A stretch of 64,000 bases of DNA. Origin: Batillaria attramentaria. Lineage: Eukaryota > Mollusca > Gastropoda > Batillariidae. A model generated the notes under the pieces. The model ran no database searches and was not told the DNA's origin. It saw only the letters and a list, made by a program, of their open reading frames with translations. The first letter of the stretch is position 1. Each line of letters opens with the position of its first letter. The position numbers and the translations under genes are program-made. The DNA is taken from positions 318,501-382,500 of the forward strand of contig JACVVK020000480.1 of NCBI GenBank assembly GCA_018292915.2, read 5' to 3'. This document shows positions 44,511-54,664 of this stretch, piece by piece.

Positions 44511-44719
44511 CAACAATGAGTGAAACTAATGAGTGGTATGGACGCAGATGCTTCTTGTCTTTTGAATGAATGTAAGCATCTTCCGCCAGTAGTTTTGCAT
44601 GAGCGCTTGGGTGTTCGTCCAGAAGGAGTATCCGGATGTAGCTGTCATCCGGTCCCCAGGACTGGAAGGACTAAGAAACAGCCCTTAAACAATCTTACTA
44701 TGCGATCCTCCAAGAGGTC

Positions 44720-45435
44720 GTAGTAGACAGGTTTGCCTGTTGGGAGTCCAGAGCAATTCAGGAGAAAAACTACTGCCCTCAAATCAACTTAATTTGATCC
44801 AAGTCATTTAAATCGTATTCGTTTTGCCTTTATTTTACGTTGAACTTTCTGAATGACCTCAAGTGAGGTATTTCAGCGTAACTGTCAACCTATTACGAAT
44901 CTTTGAAAGCAGCGCTTGGGCGAATCTGCGGGAAAATGCGAAGTGGTAATAGGAAAATGTACTCAGAGAAATACTCAATTCGAAACATTGATCACATTCA
45001 CCCCGACATGAAACAGAGCTGCGCGAAGCTGACTAGAGAAACGGGGTTTACGTATATTGGTTTTACGATTTCCATTGATTCAGAGAAGTTGGTGGTGAAT
45101 CAATGCTCCCGACCGCAATCCATCAAAACGTCATTGTCCACGTGACAAAGAGCTGTCACCACAGGTTGAGACGGGACCTAGATTTCTCTTCCTGGCAAAA
45201 ACAAAAGCATTCCCCACACAAAGACACTCCAAGCCCCAACCCGGAAGCTCAGTAGCGGATCGCTGGTAAATGGTTCTTACACACCTGACGGCAGTTTCCA
45301 CTGCCATTGATTTAAACAAATGCACTTTCGCTGTCCACTTTACCACCACCCCGTGTTGCCCGAACATGACCAAATTTTCACACCATCGGTGGAAGTAGCC
45401 ACACAAAAGAGCAGTCACTATGAGTTCTTTTGTTT
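44720..45435. other. Unassigned stretch
   Basis: Short ORFs on both strands, including 44520-44723 just before it, lack coding bias; nothing recognised. Confidence 0.4.
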
Positions 45436-45439
45436 GCAG

Positions 45440-45705
45440 GACCGAATCAGCTGAAGCACGCTGTTACAGTTTACTGTATGTGTCGGAAAGTGCACTCCGT
45501 CGTTATCTGGAAGAAAGGACGAAGTGTTATGGATGTAACCTGCGCTTAGGCCCTTTTACAGGTGACGGTAACACTGCATCATGTGTTGTGTTTTCAGGAC
45601 GGAAGTGAGGTGATCCCGAGGGCGTTAGAGGACACCCATGAACTTTTCCGGGAGCCCTTGGCAACTGTTGCTGAGGCTGACAAGCGGTGCAAGTTCCTGT
45701 CTTAA
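45440..45705 (+). CDS. Candidate last two exons of a host gene (45440-45534, 45598-45705)
   Basis: The second part is the stronger: acceptor tgttgtgttttcag (to 45597) then 35 codons to TAA, DGSEVIPRALEDTHELFREP and LATVAEADKRCKFLS, with clearly coding-like codons. Upstream, acceptor gagttcttttgtttgcag (to 45439) opens PNQLKHAVTVYCMCRKVHSV then VIWKKGRSVMD, ending at a donor-like GAT|gtaacc (45535), phase 0. The intron would be only 63 bp. The piece VTVYC..IWKKG resembles an Ig-type strand pattern, but that is weak. Alternatively exon 45598 joins 41318-41419, also phase 0. Product unknown. Confidence 0.4.
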
Positions 45706-45752
45706 ATGCGGCATCTGGTTATCGTAGCAGAAACGTGGTAGTTGAAATAATC

Positions 45753-45822
<70 letters not shown>
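45753..45822. repeat. (TG)n microsatellite
   Basis: A 70-bp TG tract. Confidence 0.97.
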
Positions 45823-45826
<4 letters not shown>

Positions 45827-45839
45827 GCTGCCCAAGCTA

Positions 45840-46160
45840 TTTTCTCAGCTCCAGTGGCGTTCCACGCTTCCTGTCATAAATATCCCGGCGTAACCAGGCC
45901 CGGGAACTACGGCACCTGCCGTGTAATCATGCGCACCATAAGACGTGTCATACCAAGGGAAGCACCCCAAAAGTCGCGCACCCGTGAAGTGGATGAACCT
46001 CGGTTGTGTGGCAACAACATCCCTACAGGGCCAAAGGCACACCCGCTCTGGGTAGGAGCCGACCTAGGTAGGAAAAATCCCGCTTGCCGCGGCTGGGACT
46101 CGAATCCGGGTCTCGCGGTCCATGATCCGAAGTGCTAACCACTACACTACAGGGGCCGGT
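45840..46160 (-). mobile_element. SINE-B copy with internal deletion
   Basis: The head is intact (gtgctaaccactacactaca, tgggactcgaatccgggtct), but the element jumps from ttccacgcttcctgtcata to ctccagtgg near its 3' end, losing about 150 bp. Confidence 0.9.
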
Positions 46161-46210
46161 CACCTTGCAAATTGTAGCGAGTGTCGACGCCGTAAGGTCC
46201 GAATGCAACC

Positions 46211-46543
46211 TTGCAACTCGGGGTTGAAACATACAGCACCACAGACGTAGAAAGCTGCTTACACAATGGTTTTAATGATCTTGCCCTGGGCCTCAAATCC
46301 CCTCGGCTGGTTGCTCGCCCTGTAACAGTGCGTCGTTATAAAGGTTTTGAACTTTTAGAAATAAAAAAAAAACCCTCTCGGAATCCAAGTGCATTTCTCG
46401 ACAAAGAATCAATACAAGAACTGCAAAGGGTACGGAAACACTTTTCCTGGGACAAAACAAAACGGTCTGCACACGATGGGATGAGGACAGAGTCGATTTT
46501 TCAGGACCATTACGGAAAAGCGACTCTGTCAGCCGTAAAGTAA
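46211..46543 (+). CDS. Doubtful ORF without ATG at its start
   Basis: An open frame of about 110 codons (ESCLHNGFNDLALGLKSPRL, SIQELQRVRKHFSWDKTKRS) with ordinary composition. The first start-like codon is TTG. No family recognised and no splice sites of note; likely chance or an old element fragment. Confidence 0.15.
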   Translation: MQLGVETYSTTDVESCLHNGFNDLALGLKSPRLVARPVTVRRYKGFELLEIKKKPSRNPSAFLDKESIQELQRVRKHFSWDKTKRSAHDGMRTESIFQDHYGKATLSAVK

Positions 46544-46746
46544 CCTGCGACTTGAGTTTGTTCCGTCTTCGATCCGACTTTTGAACCAGCAAGATCTTCC
46601 TGCCTTTCCCCTCTTCTGGACTGTGACTGTGACCATCTAAATTGGAAATTGGACGCTGGTATTTGATTCTGCGTGTTCGTAGTAGTAGTAGTATGTGAGG
46701 GGGCCGATTCTTGGACGAAGCGCTTTTGAGTTGTTATCGCTGTTGG

Positions 46747-46830
46747 GGCGGTCGGTGATCTAGTGGTTAAGGGGCTTCGTCACCAGTGCGAGAGGTCAGG
46801 TTCGAGTCCCACTCGGGGCAAAGAGCATTT
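46747..46830 (+). mobile_element. SINE-C copy, 5' part (split by an insertion)
   Basis: gggcggtcggtgatctagtg..aggttcgagtcccactcggg is the head; the element continues at 47034 after about 200 bp of foreign sequence. Confidence 0.9.
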
Positions 46831-47033
46831 TCTCCACAACAGTTTACTCAGTATTTTGCACTGCCTTCGCAAAGAAAACACACAGAAACGACCAAAAATG
46901 CTTCATGCTTTGTCGGACGAAAACACCAACATACAACTCCACCTTCACCAACACATGCAGAAAATATAACCATGTATACCCTGTCTCCAAAAGTTCTATT
47001 TGCACATATTTTAACACAGGATACAATAAAGTA
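46831..47033 (+). mobile_element. About 200-bp insertion ending in an AATAAA signal
   Basis: Interrupts SINE-C between ttttctcc and ccttctcgtacg. It ends ggatacaataaagtaa, i.e. a polyadenylation signal close to its 3' border, as in a retrocopy of an mRNA or LINE 3' UTR. ttctc at both borders may be the remnant of a target duplication. No homolog in the window. Confidence 0.55.
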
Positions 47034-47335
47034 ACCTTCTCGTACGAACCACCGTTTATTCGGGCCGCGCCGACCGTCGGGGGTTCTCTCCGGGTACCCC
47101 GGCTTCCTCTCCCTCTGATTTGGAAATGTTCAGCCCACAAAATTTGAAAATAAATGCAATTCGAAATTCGAAAACTTAAATTGCTGAGCTGGCCCTTCGC
47201 ACCATGTGATTGTAATGTGTTCATGTCCAGCGTGGTTCATGTGAGCGTGAGTGTTGAGTTCAGCTCGAGGCGCTTTGAGGCAGTTAGAGAAATTGGGTAC
47301 AGCGCCTACACAATGCTCAGTTATTATCATTATTT
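47034..47335 (+). mobile_element. SINE-C copy, 3' part
   Basis: ccttctcgtacgaaccaccg to the ATT-type tail. The stem is partly kept (aggcgctttgag / cagcgcct). Confidence 0.9.
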
Positions 47336-47840
47336 TGCACCTCTAGCAGTAGTCCCTAACCCTGACTTCACACAAAGACACGCATATCCACAATCCCCAC
47401 GTGGACAGCGAACAAGAAACAGCCGTCGTCAATCATTGTCTCGATTTCAGAAAATCTGCTCCGCCACTTGTGATCGCGACTGTAGGATCATTGGCTTGGG
47501 GTTAAGCATTCTGGGCGGATTACTTTATTGCACCTGACATTCGATGCAGTTTATCGACCAGTCGTTCATTTCACGTGCAGCTGTTATCTTGAAAGGACCC
47601 GACTGCAAGCCTGGTGAAACAGAACCAGCTGCAGCAAAGGCAAAAAGATGATAACCTGGTTTGCAGTCAAGAAACAACACAAAATATTCCATTTCGCAAA
47701 TGCGAAATCCACGCTGAAAATATTAAGCACGGATACTTAACGCTCCTTTTGCAGTTCTAATATTTTGTTTAAACTCTTGTCTCATGATGTTTCAGGGATT
47801 TATTTATAAGCCGACAATTTGGGAATATGATTTTCTCCGA
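47336..47840. other. Unassigned stretch
   Basis: No repeats or clear exons. Confidence 0.5.
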
Positions 47841-47867
47841 TTTTTTTGCTTACTTTCTTCTGTGTAG

Positions 47868-48055
47868 CTGTTGGTGTCTTCGAGCATATCGGTTTTCTGA
47901 TCATGTTCGGCGAGCACGATCGACATTTTCCTGTTAACTTCACCGAAGTTAGACAAAAACATAGCTGGATAATGACGGGGTCATTAAAAAAATTGGGGCC
48001 CAACTGGCCATTTTCTCTGATCATAGGACGAGTTCGGGAATGGAAAGAGAAAAAG
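47868..48055 (+). CDS. Candidate 188-bp exon, product unknown
   Basis: A strong acceptor (tttgcttactttcttctgtgtag, to 47867) and a donor AAAAAG|gtaaag bound an open frame: VGVFEHIGFLIMFGEHDRHF, PVNFTEVRQKHSWIMTGSLK, LGPNWPFSLIIGRVREWKEK. Intron phases would be 1 and 0. A second donor (TACAG|gtaagc) near 48092 lies after an in-frame TGA. The minus strand also has an ORF here. No family recognised. Confidence 0.33.
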
Positions 48056-48161
48056 GTAAAGATGGTCTTATGACCTTACCCAGAGTACAGGTAAGCGGTG
48101 GAGATCTCACTTCTCACTTGGAGAGCTTTGTCAGGGCGGTGCTCACCTCCTCCATGTTCAC

Positions 48162-48329
48162 GCCGGGGTGGCCGAATGGTAGAGCGTTGGACTTTTAATG
48201 CTTGGGTCGTGAGTTCGTATCCCGGCTGAGGCCAAATATGTGTGCTGGCTTTTTCATCGTTACCCCGTCTTTGGTATCACCCGTATGTGGTGGAAAAGGA
48301 CGTTAAACCCCCCAAACACCCACACCGCC
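48162..48329 (+). mobile_element. SINE-A copy, full length
   Basis: A1 copy with a 15-bp target duplication (ctcctccatgttcac) at 48147-48161 and 48330-48344. Confidence 0.94.
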
Positions 48330-48417
48330 CTCCTCCATGTTCACTACATTACCTTTCCCCAAAACTCTAACCGCCAGGTACCCATTTCGCTACATCGCGT
48401 TTGATTTTGGTTTAGAG

Positions 48418-48576
48418 ACGCTGTAACAACAGACTCCCGTTGGGCCCATAGCACACCCACTCTGGGTAGGAGCCAACATAGATAGGAAAAATCCCGCTTG
48501 CCTCGGCTGGGAGTCGAATCCGGGTCTCCCTGTCCATGGTCCGATGTGTTAACCACTACACCACGAGGACCGGTGA
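48418..48576 (-). mobile_element. SINE-B copy, 5' part only
   Basis: tRNA head and the first 90 bp of body (ggaccggtgaac edge; gggagtcgaatccgggtctc; cactctgggtaggagccaac). Confidence 0.88.
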
Positions 48577-48579
48577 ACG

Positions 48580-49350
48580 GGAGATTATACGTCTAGCGTG
48601 ACGTTGGAACTGGAGGCTAGAGCCACCACAAATGCCGGCGTGTTCGTGACTGTCCAAAGGTTGTTCACGCCCCAACGCATTCGCGCTTCGCGAAAAAATC
48701 CCCTCAGGAGAGGTTTTTTCACTTTGATTTAAGTGTAATTTAAATTAAATTAATTAAATTTAAGCTTAATTTTCTTTCACCGAGTTTAGTGCACAAAAGA
48801 TATTCAAACGGAGACGAAATGCCTAAGGCCTGTGTACAGCCTGTTTAAATTCACAGAGCATCAGTGCAGACAAGTACAGCAGTTTTCGTACAGGGCTTTA
48901 TACTGCCGAACCCGACCATAGAGGCCTGTGACCAGCTCTTGGTTTGCGGCTCTTTGTACACCCTAATGAAAGCAGCAGTTCCAGTGTCCTCGCTACTTTG
49001 TAGGGTCGTAAAGAGAGCTCACACAGATGCTTGTGGAGAAAATGTAATCCTCAACTCAAGACGTAATGAGGCTCTTAAGACACGGCTTTACGACCAGAGG
49101 AGCGTGACTACACGTCGTAAGCAAAACAATAACGCCAGATCTCTCCTGTGTCTGCAGTTAGAAAGACTTAGTGATGATGGGTTTAGTTGGCAAGGTCTGA
49201 CCTGTACGCGTTTGCTTTCGCATGGTACTTGTTATGAACGAAGTATCAGGTTTATATATATGTTGGAACGGAAGTAGGTGTGAAAAGAGTATGCGTTCCA
49301 TTCTGAACGCAAGAAACATTCTGCAAAGACAATGCCTTGATTTTAAAGAA
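48580..49350. other. Mostly unassigned stretch
   Basis: An ORF at 48864-49277 precedes the LINE-2 relic on the same strand and may be more of that element, but I could not identify RT motifs in it. Confidence 0.35.
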
Positions 49351-49359
49351 CACACAAAC

Positions 49360-49600
49360 ACAGAAAGATGTGCCAAGTGCAGTCCCTTCTGTGGAGGGGC
49401 AATGCAGAATACAGAATACATCGTACAAGACTGCAGGAACTTCAAGACTCTGAGGGAAGCGACATAGCCCCACAACCAGTTCCCCTGCAACAGAAGCTGT
49501 ACGGGTGTGGGGGAGAACTCCCGAAGACCACAAGATTCATCTCACGTACCTGTCTCATAGTGTCATAAGGCGATCGAGAAGAAGAAGAAGAAGAAGAGTG
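49360..49600 (+). pseudogene. LINE-2 C-terminal relic with (GAA)n tail
   Basis: One frame has ERCAKCSPFCGGAMQNTEYI then VQDCRNFKTLREA, like the Cys-His motif and T(E)H.L..CP..LR pattern that ends many RT ORFs, with the His replaced by Tyr. After a stop/frameshift another frame reads PQPVPLQQKLYG then KTTRFISRTCLIVS, matching 61965-62061 (PEPVPLRVKLYG, RTTAFVRATGISI). About five GAA units (49577-49597) follow as the tail. Confidence 0.6.
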
Positions 49601-49619
49601 AGAGTGAGAGTGAGAAGAG

Positions 49620-49670
49620 TTTTTGAGGCTTAACGCAGCGCAAGCCACAAAGACTAATTCGCGGCTAAGT
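49620..49670 (-). mobile_element. LINE tail module N, isolated copy
   Basis: tgaggcttaacgcagcgcaa, gccacaaagactaattcgcg matches the module N of 19146-19395 and 43172-43210 on the minus strand; GAGAGT units precede it. Confidence 0.7.
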
Positions 49671-49746
49671 GTGTCTGCACTACGCGAAAAAAAAATGAAA
49701 CGTTGGGCAGCTGATGCAAACTGATCTACGGGGCAAAGAAGAAGAA

Positions 49747-49748
<2 letters not shown>

Positions 49749-49791
<43 letters not shown>

Positions 49792-49812
49792 TGCGAGAGA
49801 GAGAGAGAGAGA
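49749..49812. repeat. (CA)n ... (GA)n microsatellite at the 3' border of LINE-1
   Basis: CA tract 49749-49788, then GTGC and a GA tract 49794-49811 that directly meets the ATC tail of LINE-1. Confidence 0.95.
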
Positions 49813-51991
49813 TGATGATGATGATGATGATGAAACGTTTTTTATTCAGGATAGAGCATTTAGGCATTGCTGCCTATCTTACATGCTGTCCTGCTATTCT
49901 ACATTAAAGGGTATTGAGAAAAAAAAATCAAAACAAACAAACAAACAATGAAAAAGTTTAAAAAAAGAAAGAAAAAAAGTATAAACTATCTAGGGGAAAT
50001 ACAGGAGAGAAAAATACACACGATAAACAAATCAAAACATACGTGGCATGTGCTGATGATACTGGATGTATGCCAAGTAAGAAATTTACAGTCGTCTCAA
50101 ATATTGCAAAACATGTATGTAACACATTTCTATATATATCGTCAGATAAGCGTATCGTGTAGAATTTGTTTGAAGTTTATGAATTTGGAAACGTTTTGGA
50201 TACTCAGTGGTAAAGAGTTCCACATGGATGCCCCTGAGAAAGACAGGCTACTTTTATATATATCAACCCTTGGACGAGGCACTGGGAGCAGACTGTTCCT
50301 TGTGTTATGTTGTTTATCATGTTCGAAATTAAATAGTTGATGGAGATATGTTGGGGCTTTGTAGTAAACAATTTTGTGCATCAGTAAGCATTTGTTAAAC
50401 TTCAGATGCTGTTTAAGAGGTAGAAGTTTGAGGATTTTAAACTTTTGGTCGGTACTAGAATTTCCCGAGTGTAAGAGTTTAACAGCGCGCCGGTGAACGG
50501 AGTTTACCTTTTTGAACTGATTTTCGCTGCACTCGTCCCACAAAGTGGACGCAAAATCTAGATGACTTTGCACGTGGGCATGAAAGAATAGCTTGCAGAT
50601 GTCAGGGCTAACTAGGCGACTTAGTTTGGATAGCAGGAATACATTTTTTGACAATAATTTACAGAGACCATCAACATGCGTTTCCCACTTTAGTCGGTCG
50701 TCAATTATGACACCTAGTAGACGGTGGTTCGAGACCTGCTCGATAGACTCGAACCCAACTGACAACCGTAGGGGAGATAGTTTGCGTTGGTGTTTTTGGC
50801 GCGTTGTAATTAGCATGCTTTTGGTTTTGGTGGTACTAATTACCATGTGGTTGGCTTTACACCACTGGGAGATTTCAGTGAGGCTGTGCTGCAATACTTC
50901 GTTTACTTTTGACTCATGCACATCCGACGCATGGAGCGTGGAGTCGTCAGCAAACATATCACAGCTTACATTAGGGTTTGAGATGGAGAGGGGCATATCA
51001 TTGATGAATAAACAAAAGAAAATCGGGCCAAGGATAGAGCCCTGGGGCACACCGAGCTTAACAACACCTTCCTCAGAAAACGCACCATTTAGATAGACTT
51101 TCTGCCTTCTACCTTGGAGATATGAGGAAAATAAGGAGATTGTCTTAGGATCAGGGATATATAGGGACAATTTCTTTAACAAAATGCTGTGGTTCACCAA
51201 GTCAAAGGCTTTTTTCAGGTCAAGAAAGACCGCACCAGTTAGTTGGGATTTGTTGATGGCAGATAGCCAAGTGTCGACGATGCGGACAAGTGCGGTGTGG
51301 CACGAATGTTGAGGGCGGAAACCAGATTGGAGCGGATTCAAAAGATGTTGTTTTTCTAGGAAACTGAGCATGTGGTTATGGATATGTCTTTCCAGAGGTT
51401 TGGACAGGACTGATAAAACTGAAATCGGACGGTAGTCACTGAGATTGTGGAGATCTTTACTTTTCGGAATAGGCACTACTTTGGCTTTCTTGAGTTCGTC
51501 TGGAAATATACTGTGTTGGAGTGACAGATTATAAATATATGTGAGTGATTCCACAATGTAGGGTAGTGACAACTTAAGGATGTTAATGTTAATTGCATCA
51601 GGACCACACGCCTTGTTCTTTATAGCAGAGATTGATTTCCCAACTTCATAGACTGTCATGGGTGGAACAGAGAAAGAACTTTCTTTTGCTGACTGACAGT
51701 GACTGCGGAGTTCTTCAGGACATACATAGTCTTCAGGGTTATTGAGATTAGATTGGACTATGGAATCAGTAATGTTTAAAAAATGATTATTAAAATCGTT
51801 CGGTGAGAGTTCGGATGGAATGAATGTACGTTTTGTTTTTTTGCCCCGGGTAAACATGTTGATGGCTTTCCAAATATTCCGACTGTCTTTTCCGTCCGCT
51901 ATGATTTGCTCTGCAAAAGATTTCTGTGCCCTTCTAACTAAAGATTTAACCATGTTCCGTTGCTTTTTGAACTCGTCAATTTTGTTTTCTG
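49812..51991 (-). mobile_element. LINE-1, 5'-truncated non-LTR retrotransposon with intact RT
   Basis: About 2.2 kb on the minus strand: an RT ORF (50142-51990), a 3' UTR of about 300 bp, a small hairpin TAGGCA-TTGC-TGCCTA (49861-49876), AATAAA (about 49840-49846), and a tail of seven ATC units (49812-49833). Both borders meet GA tracts (49794-49811; 51991-52014), so the target was probably a GA/TC microsatellite and the target duplication is hidden in it. The endonuclease domain and any first ORF are missing. Since the RT frame is unbroken, insertion was recent. Confidence 0.85.
50142..51990 (-). CDS. LINE reverse transcriptase (ORF2 C-terminal part)
   Basis: RNA-directed DNA polymerase of a non-LTR retrotransposon, copying its RNA onto nicked chromosomal DNA. 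The frame has no stop over 603 codons from the first ATG (51953) and stays open upstream to the truncation point (NKIDEFKKQRN precedes Met). Visible motifs, numbered from Met: DYRPISVLS 173-181, SGFRPQHSC 210-218, VFLDLKKAFD 242-251 with catalytic Asp245, GVPQGSILGP 301-310, and FADDSTLH 334-341 with catalytic Asp336 and Asp337 (FADD instead of the commoner YADD). A thumb/C-terminal region ends with SFSGASMWNSLP near 571-582. The N-terminal endonuclease is lost, so this copy cannot act alone in the usual way. RT wording fits the CR1/L2/Rex1-like broad group; the exact clade needs a tree. An antisense 167-codon ORF is a shadow. Confidence 0.93.
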
Positions 51992-52014
51992 AGAGAGAGA
52001 GAGAGAGAGAGAGA
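51991..52014. repeat. (GA)n microsatellite at the 5' border of LINE-1
   Basis: GA tract of about 24 bp abutting the truncated RT ORF, followed by a poly-C run (52027-52040). Confidence 0.95.
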
Positions 52015-52049
52015 GGTCCGTCTCAGCCCCCCCCCCCCCTTTCCCCTTC

Positions 52050-52780
52050 TTTGGCCAAAATCCATCACAGACAAAAATGTTTAGAACTTGGCAGAAGAAC
52101 TCTAAGTAGTTGGTTATCAGTAAAACACCCAAAGGAGACGCTCAAATTGACAAGATAACTCCTAACGGTTGCAAGTACCAAAATGAGACGGGCACTTCAT
52201 TACTGGTAGAGGACCCAAAGGACACAAAGACGCAATGCAAACCTATTTTTTAAAGCCTTTGTGCTTTGCCTGTTGGGAATACCAGTCATTGCTTGCTTAA
52301 CCACGCGCGGTTAAATCGTCCCAGTAGAGGTTTGCTCTCTAGAAGCGACACCGACACGGAGCTTAAGGGCTGTCAAGATTGTCTTCGTGTGCCACTTCTC
52401 GCGTACGTGTCCACGTTTCAGGAGACATTCATTTCAATAAAAACTGGACAAGTGAAGAACCCACAAAACACTCAGACCTAATAATTATGCCTGACTATCA
52501 CTTTGCCTTTTCTTTGGACGACATCTACAATTTTTGCTTGCGTTTCGAGGAATAATGGTACAAGTTACTGTACTTTAATCTTACAGACTGAAAATTTCGC
52601 AAGGACTTTTGGCGGGATCGCGAAAACTTCTGTGTCGGTATGAACGTATGGGACGGACTATATCTAATGCCGTAGTTGGCATCTTCCAGACTATACGCAT
52701 TATCGTACAGGTCATGATAAACCTGTCCTCCTGACCGAACTGCCATTAAAAATATTCTATTGGTCACTTTAGAAGTCCAG
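52050..52780. other. Mostly unassigned stretch
   Basis: A minus-strand ORF at 52525-52815 (NRIFLMAVRSGGQVYHDLYD, NAYSLEDANYGIRYSPSHTF) has protein-like, Tyr-rich composition and ATG starts within the 25-bp duplication below, but no further support. Confidence 0.3.
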
Positions 52781-52790
52781 GTGTCATCAG

Positions 52791-52840
52791 AGACAGTAGA
52801 AGAAAGGAACATCACAGACAGTAGAAGAAAGGAACATCAC
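52791..52840 (+). repeat. Perfect 25-bp tandem duplication
   Basis: agacagtagaagaaaggaac + atcac occurs twice in a row without mismatch, so it is recent. Confidence 0.95.
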
Positions 52841-52970
52841 TTAGGATGTGTGCGACAGTTTTCCGCAAAAGGGGGTTAAGCGCCAAGGATTCGATATGAA
52901 GTAGGTCCTTTTTTCATGATGATGGCTGAGTTTTTAGGGGCGATGGACCGCAAAGATTGTATGCAGAGCA

Positions 52971-53251
52971 GGGCCCGTATGTAAAAGTCCAGGTTAATTT
53001 AACCCACGGCTACGTGCCTAACCCAGATTAGGACAAAAGAAACCTAAAAGCAAAATTAAATAAAGAAGGAAGCGAAGAAAGGAAGAAAAAATCCTTCAAT
53101 AACGGCTCAGGCACCTTCCTGAAATGGGCCCGCTTCCTGATTTAAGACAAAAAAAAAAACCCAGAAAATTTAACCCTAGAGCTAGTTTAGTTCGAGGTTA
53201 GACTCTAACCCGGGGCTAAAAGTCCTAAGCTCGACTATTACATACGGGCCC
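52971..53251 (-). mobile_element. MITE-like element, copy 2
   Basis: Terminal inverted repeats gggcccgtatgtaaaagtc and (right end, reverse complement) gggcccgtatgtaatagtc. The interior is the reverse complement of copy 1 at 22445-22729 at roughly 80% identity by eye. If the element begins GGCCCG, the 8-bp flanks cagagcag/cagaacaa agree at 6 of 8 positions, as an aged 8-bp hAT-type duplication might. Confidence 0.82.
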
Positions 53252-53499
53252 AGAACAACAGGGGAAATAGGACCGTCTGTCTGCAGGACGCAGAATGGTG
53301 GTGCTTGACCCGACCTATATGCAGACTAAAAGATTGTCCCCGGCGTGACGGAAGCTAGTTACCGAAGCCGAGACGCAATGACAAGAAAATTGTGGCTGGA
53401 AAGTCCAGCGTCTTCTTCCCAAAGGGTCGTTGGTAAGGGCGTACTTTTATGGACGTGGGATCTTCCTGTGTCGGGTCTGCTCGAAAAGGGGCTGATGCT

Positions 53500-54215
53500 A
53501 CCATCTTCATGCTCACAGATCGTTCTGAACTGTTTCTGTGTCTGTCATTACACCACCTTGACAGGGGATTTCGTCTAGTGGTTAAGGCAGCCGACTTCGG
53601 ATCCTGAGCTGCCTGGTTCGAGTCCCCGGTGGGCAGGAATATGGTGGGATTTTCCCTAACCATATCGAGTCAAATCCATGTGCATACAGACTCGTTCAGG
53701 GTGTCTGTCTCGCCTTCGTGTACACACGCACGCACATACATCAAGCGTGCACGCTAAAAATCCCAAGTTCATCTTTCGAAGAAGAGTAGGCTGTGGCCGG
53801 TGTCGTGGTAAACAGAAATACTATCGCACGCACCAGAGTGAATAGCAGGGTGGACGTTTGCACATAAAGTAGCGCTTAGCGGCAGCAGGCTTTCACTGCT
53901 TCGTCCTCCAGCCCTGCGGCGCCGTGAGCATTTCAGCAGAGATGGACATGTGCGCCGAGGAGAAGTCTACCATACCATACCATACCATACCATACTTTGA
54001 CACCTACATAGTGACAGCGTCTGCAATCCTGGCACTGAGCCCACAAAAGCGTACTCCATGACACGGCGACCACACTGAGCGCTCCGGCAGAGTAACAATA
54101 GTCGTGAATTTGAATGTTCGACCGCAGCGCAAACTGTAAACAACAATGAATCGCATTAAGAGCTGTACCGATCAGCAAGATAGAGTATTTCGAGCGTACA
54201 GGCGCACACACGAGC
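53500..54215 (-). repeat. Dispersed repeat, copy 2, split by SINE-F
   Basis: The two outer parts (54215-54000 and 53563-53500 on the minus strand) together match 35940-36200. SINE-F (53564-53996) lies exactly between them. Confidence 0.82.
53564..53996 (+). mobile_element. SINE-F: tRNA-headed element with (CATAC)n tail
   Basis: ggggatttcgtctagtggtt (A box) and gcctggttcgagtccccggt (B box) form the head. A body of about 350 bp (ccctaaccatatcgagtcaa, gtgtacacacgcacgcacat) ends in about five CATAC units. ttgaca flanks both sides (53558-53563, 53997-54002). The empty target is seen at 36131-36150, which fixes both borders. Confidence 0.85.
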
Positions 54216-54248
54216 AAAACATAAGTTGACTCAACAAAGATGGAATTA

Positions 54249-54360
54249 GTCCGTGTAATAATAATAATGATAATAATAATAATAAATGGCATTTGTAGGG
54301 CTCATTTCTTTGGAATAAACTCAATGCGCCAATCACTCACCGACACTCACGCACGTTTTA
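54249..54360 (-). mobile_element. SINE/LINE 3' end with (ATT)n tail
   Basis: ATT-type repeat 54257-54287, then aatggcatttgtagggctca..ctcaatgcgccaatcactca; an unassigned retroelement end on the minus strand. Confidence 0.5.
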
Positions 54361-54479
54361 CGAAAGATGGACAGACATACACTGGTGAAACTGACCAGTT
54401 GTTGTTATCTTCTGGTTAATGTCGAACTGTCATACCCCTCTTGGAGTCAGACGTACCTGCTCCGCCCCCCTCCCCTTAC

Positions 54480-54548
54480 CCCCGTATTTGATGTCACGTA
54501 TTTGATGTCACCCATACCTGGTGGAAAAAAGAGCGCCAAACCCCCCCA
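54480..54548 (+). mobile_element. SINE-A 3' fragment
   Basis: Contains a 14-bp direct repeat (gtatttgatgtcac twice) then catacctggtggaaaaaaga..gccaaacccccc, the last 60 bp of SINE-A. Confidence 0.75.
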
Positions 54549-54664
54549 GTTTAGTTCATGTCAGTTCAAGATAGTGTATCTGCGACGGGAAAAGCCCATA
54601 TGAGCTCCAACCCGTCTCTGTCAGGTCTCCCCCAATATCGTCTGTGAGAAAGTCCCAATGTTCG

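Noticed and set aside
50593..51096. 167-codon plus-strand ORF
   Set aside because: Antisense shadow of the LINE-1 reverse transcriptase, which has all catalytic motifs on the other strand.
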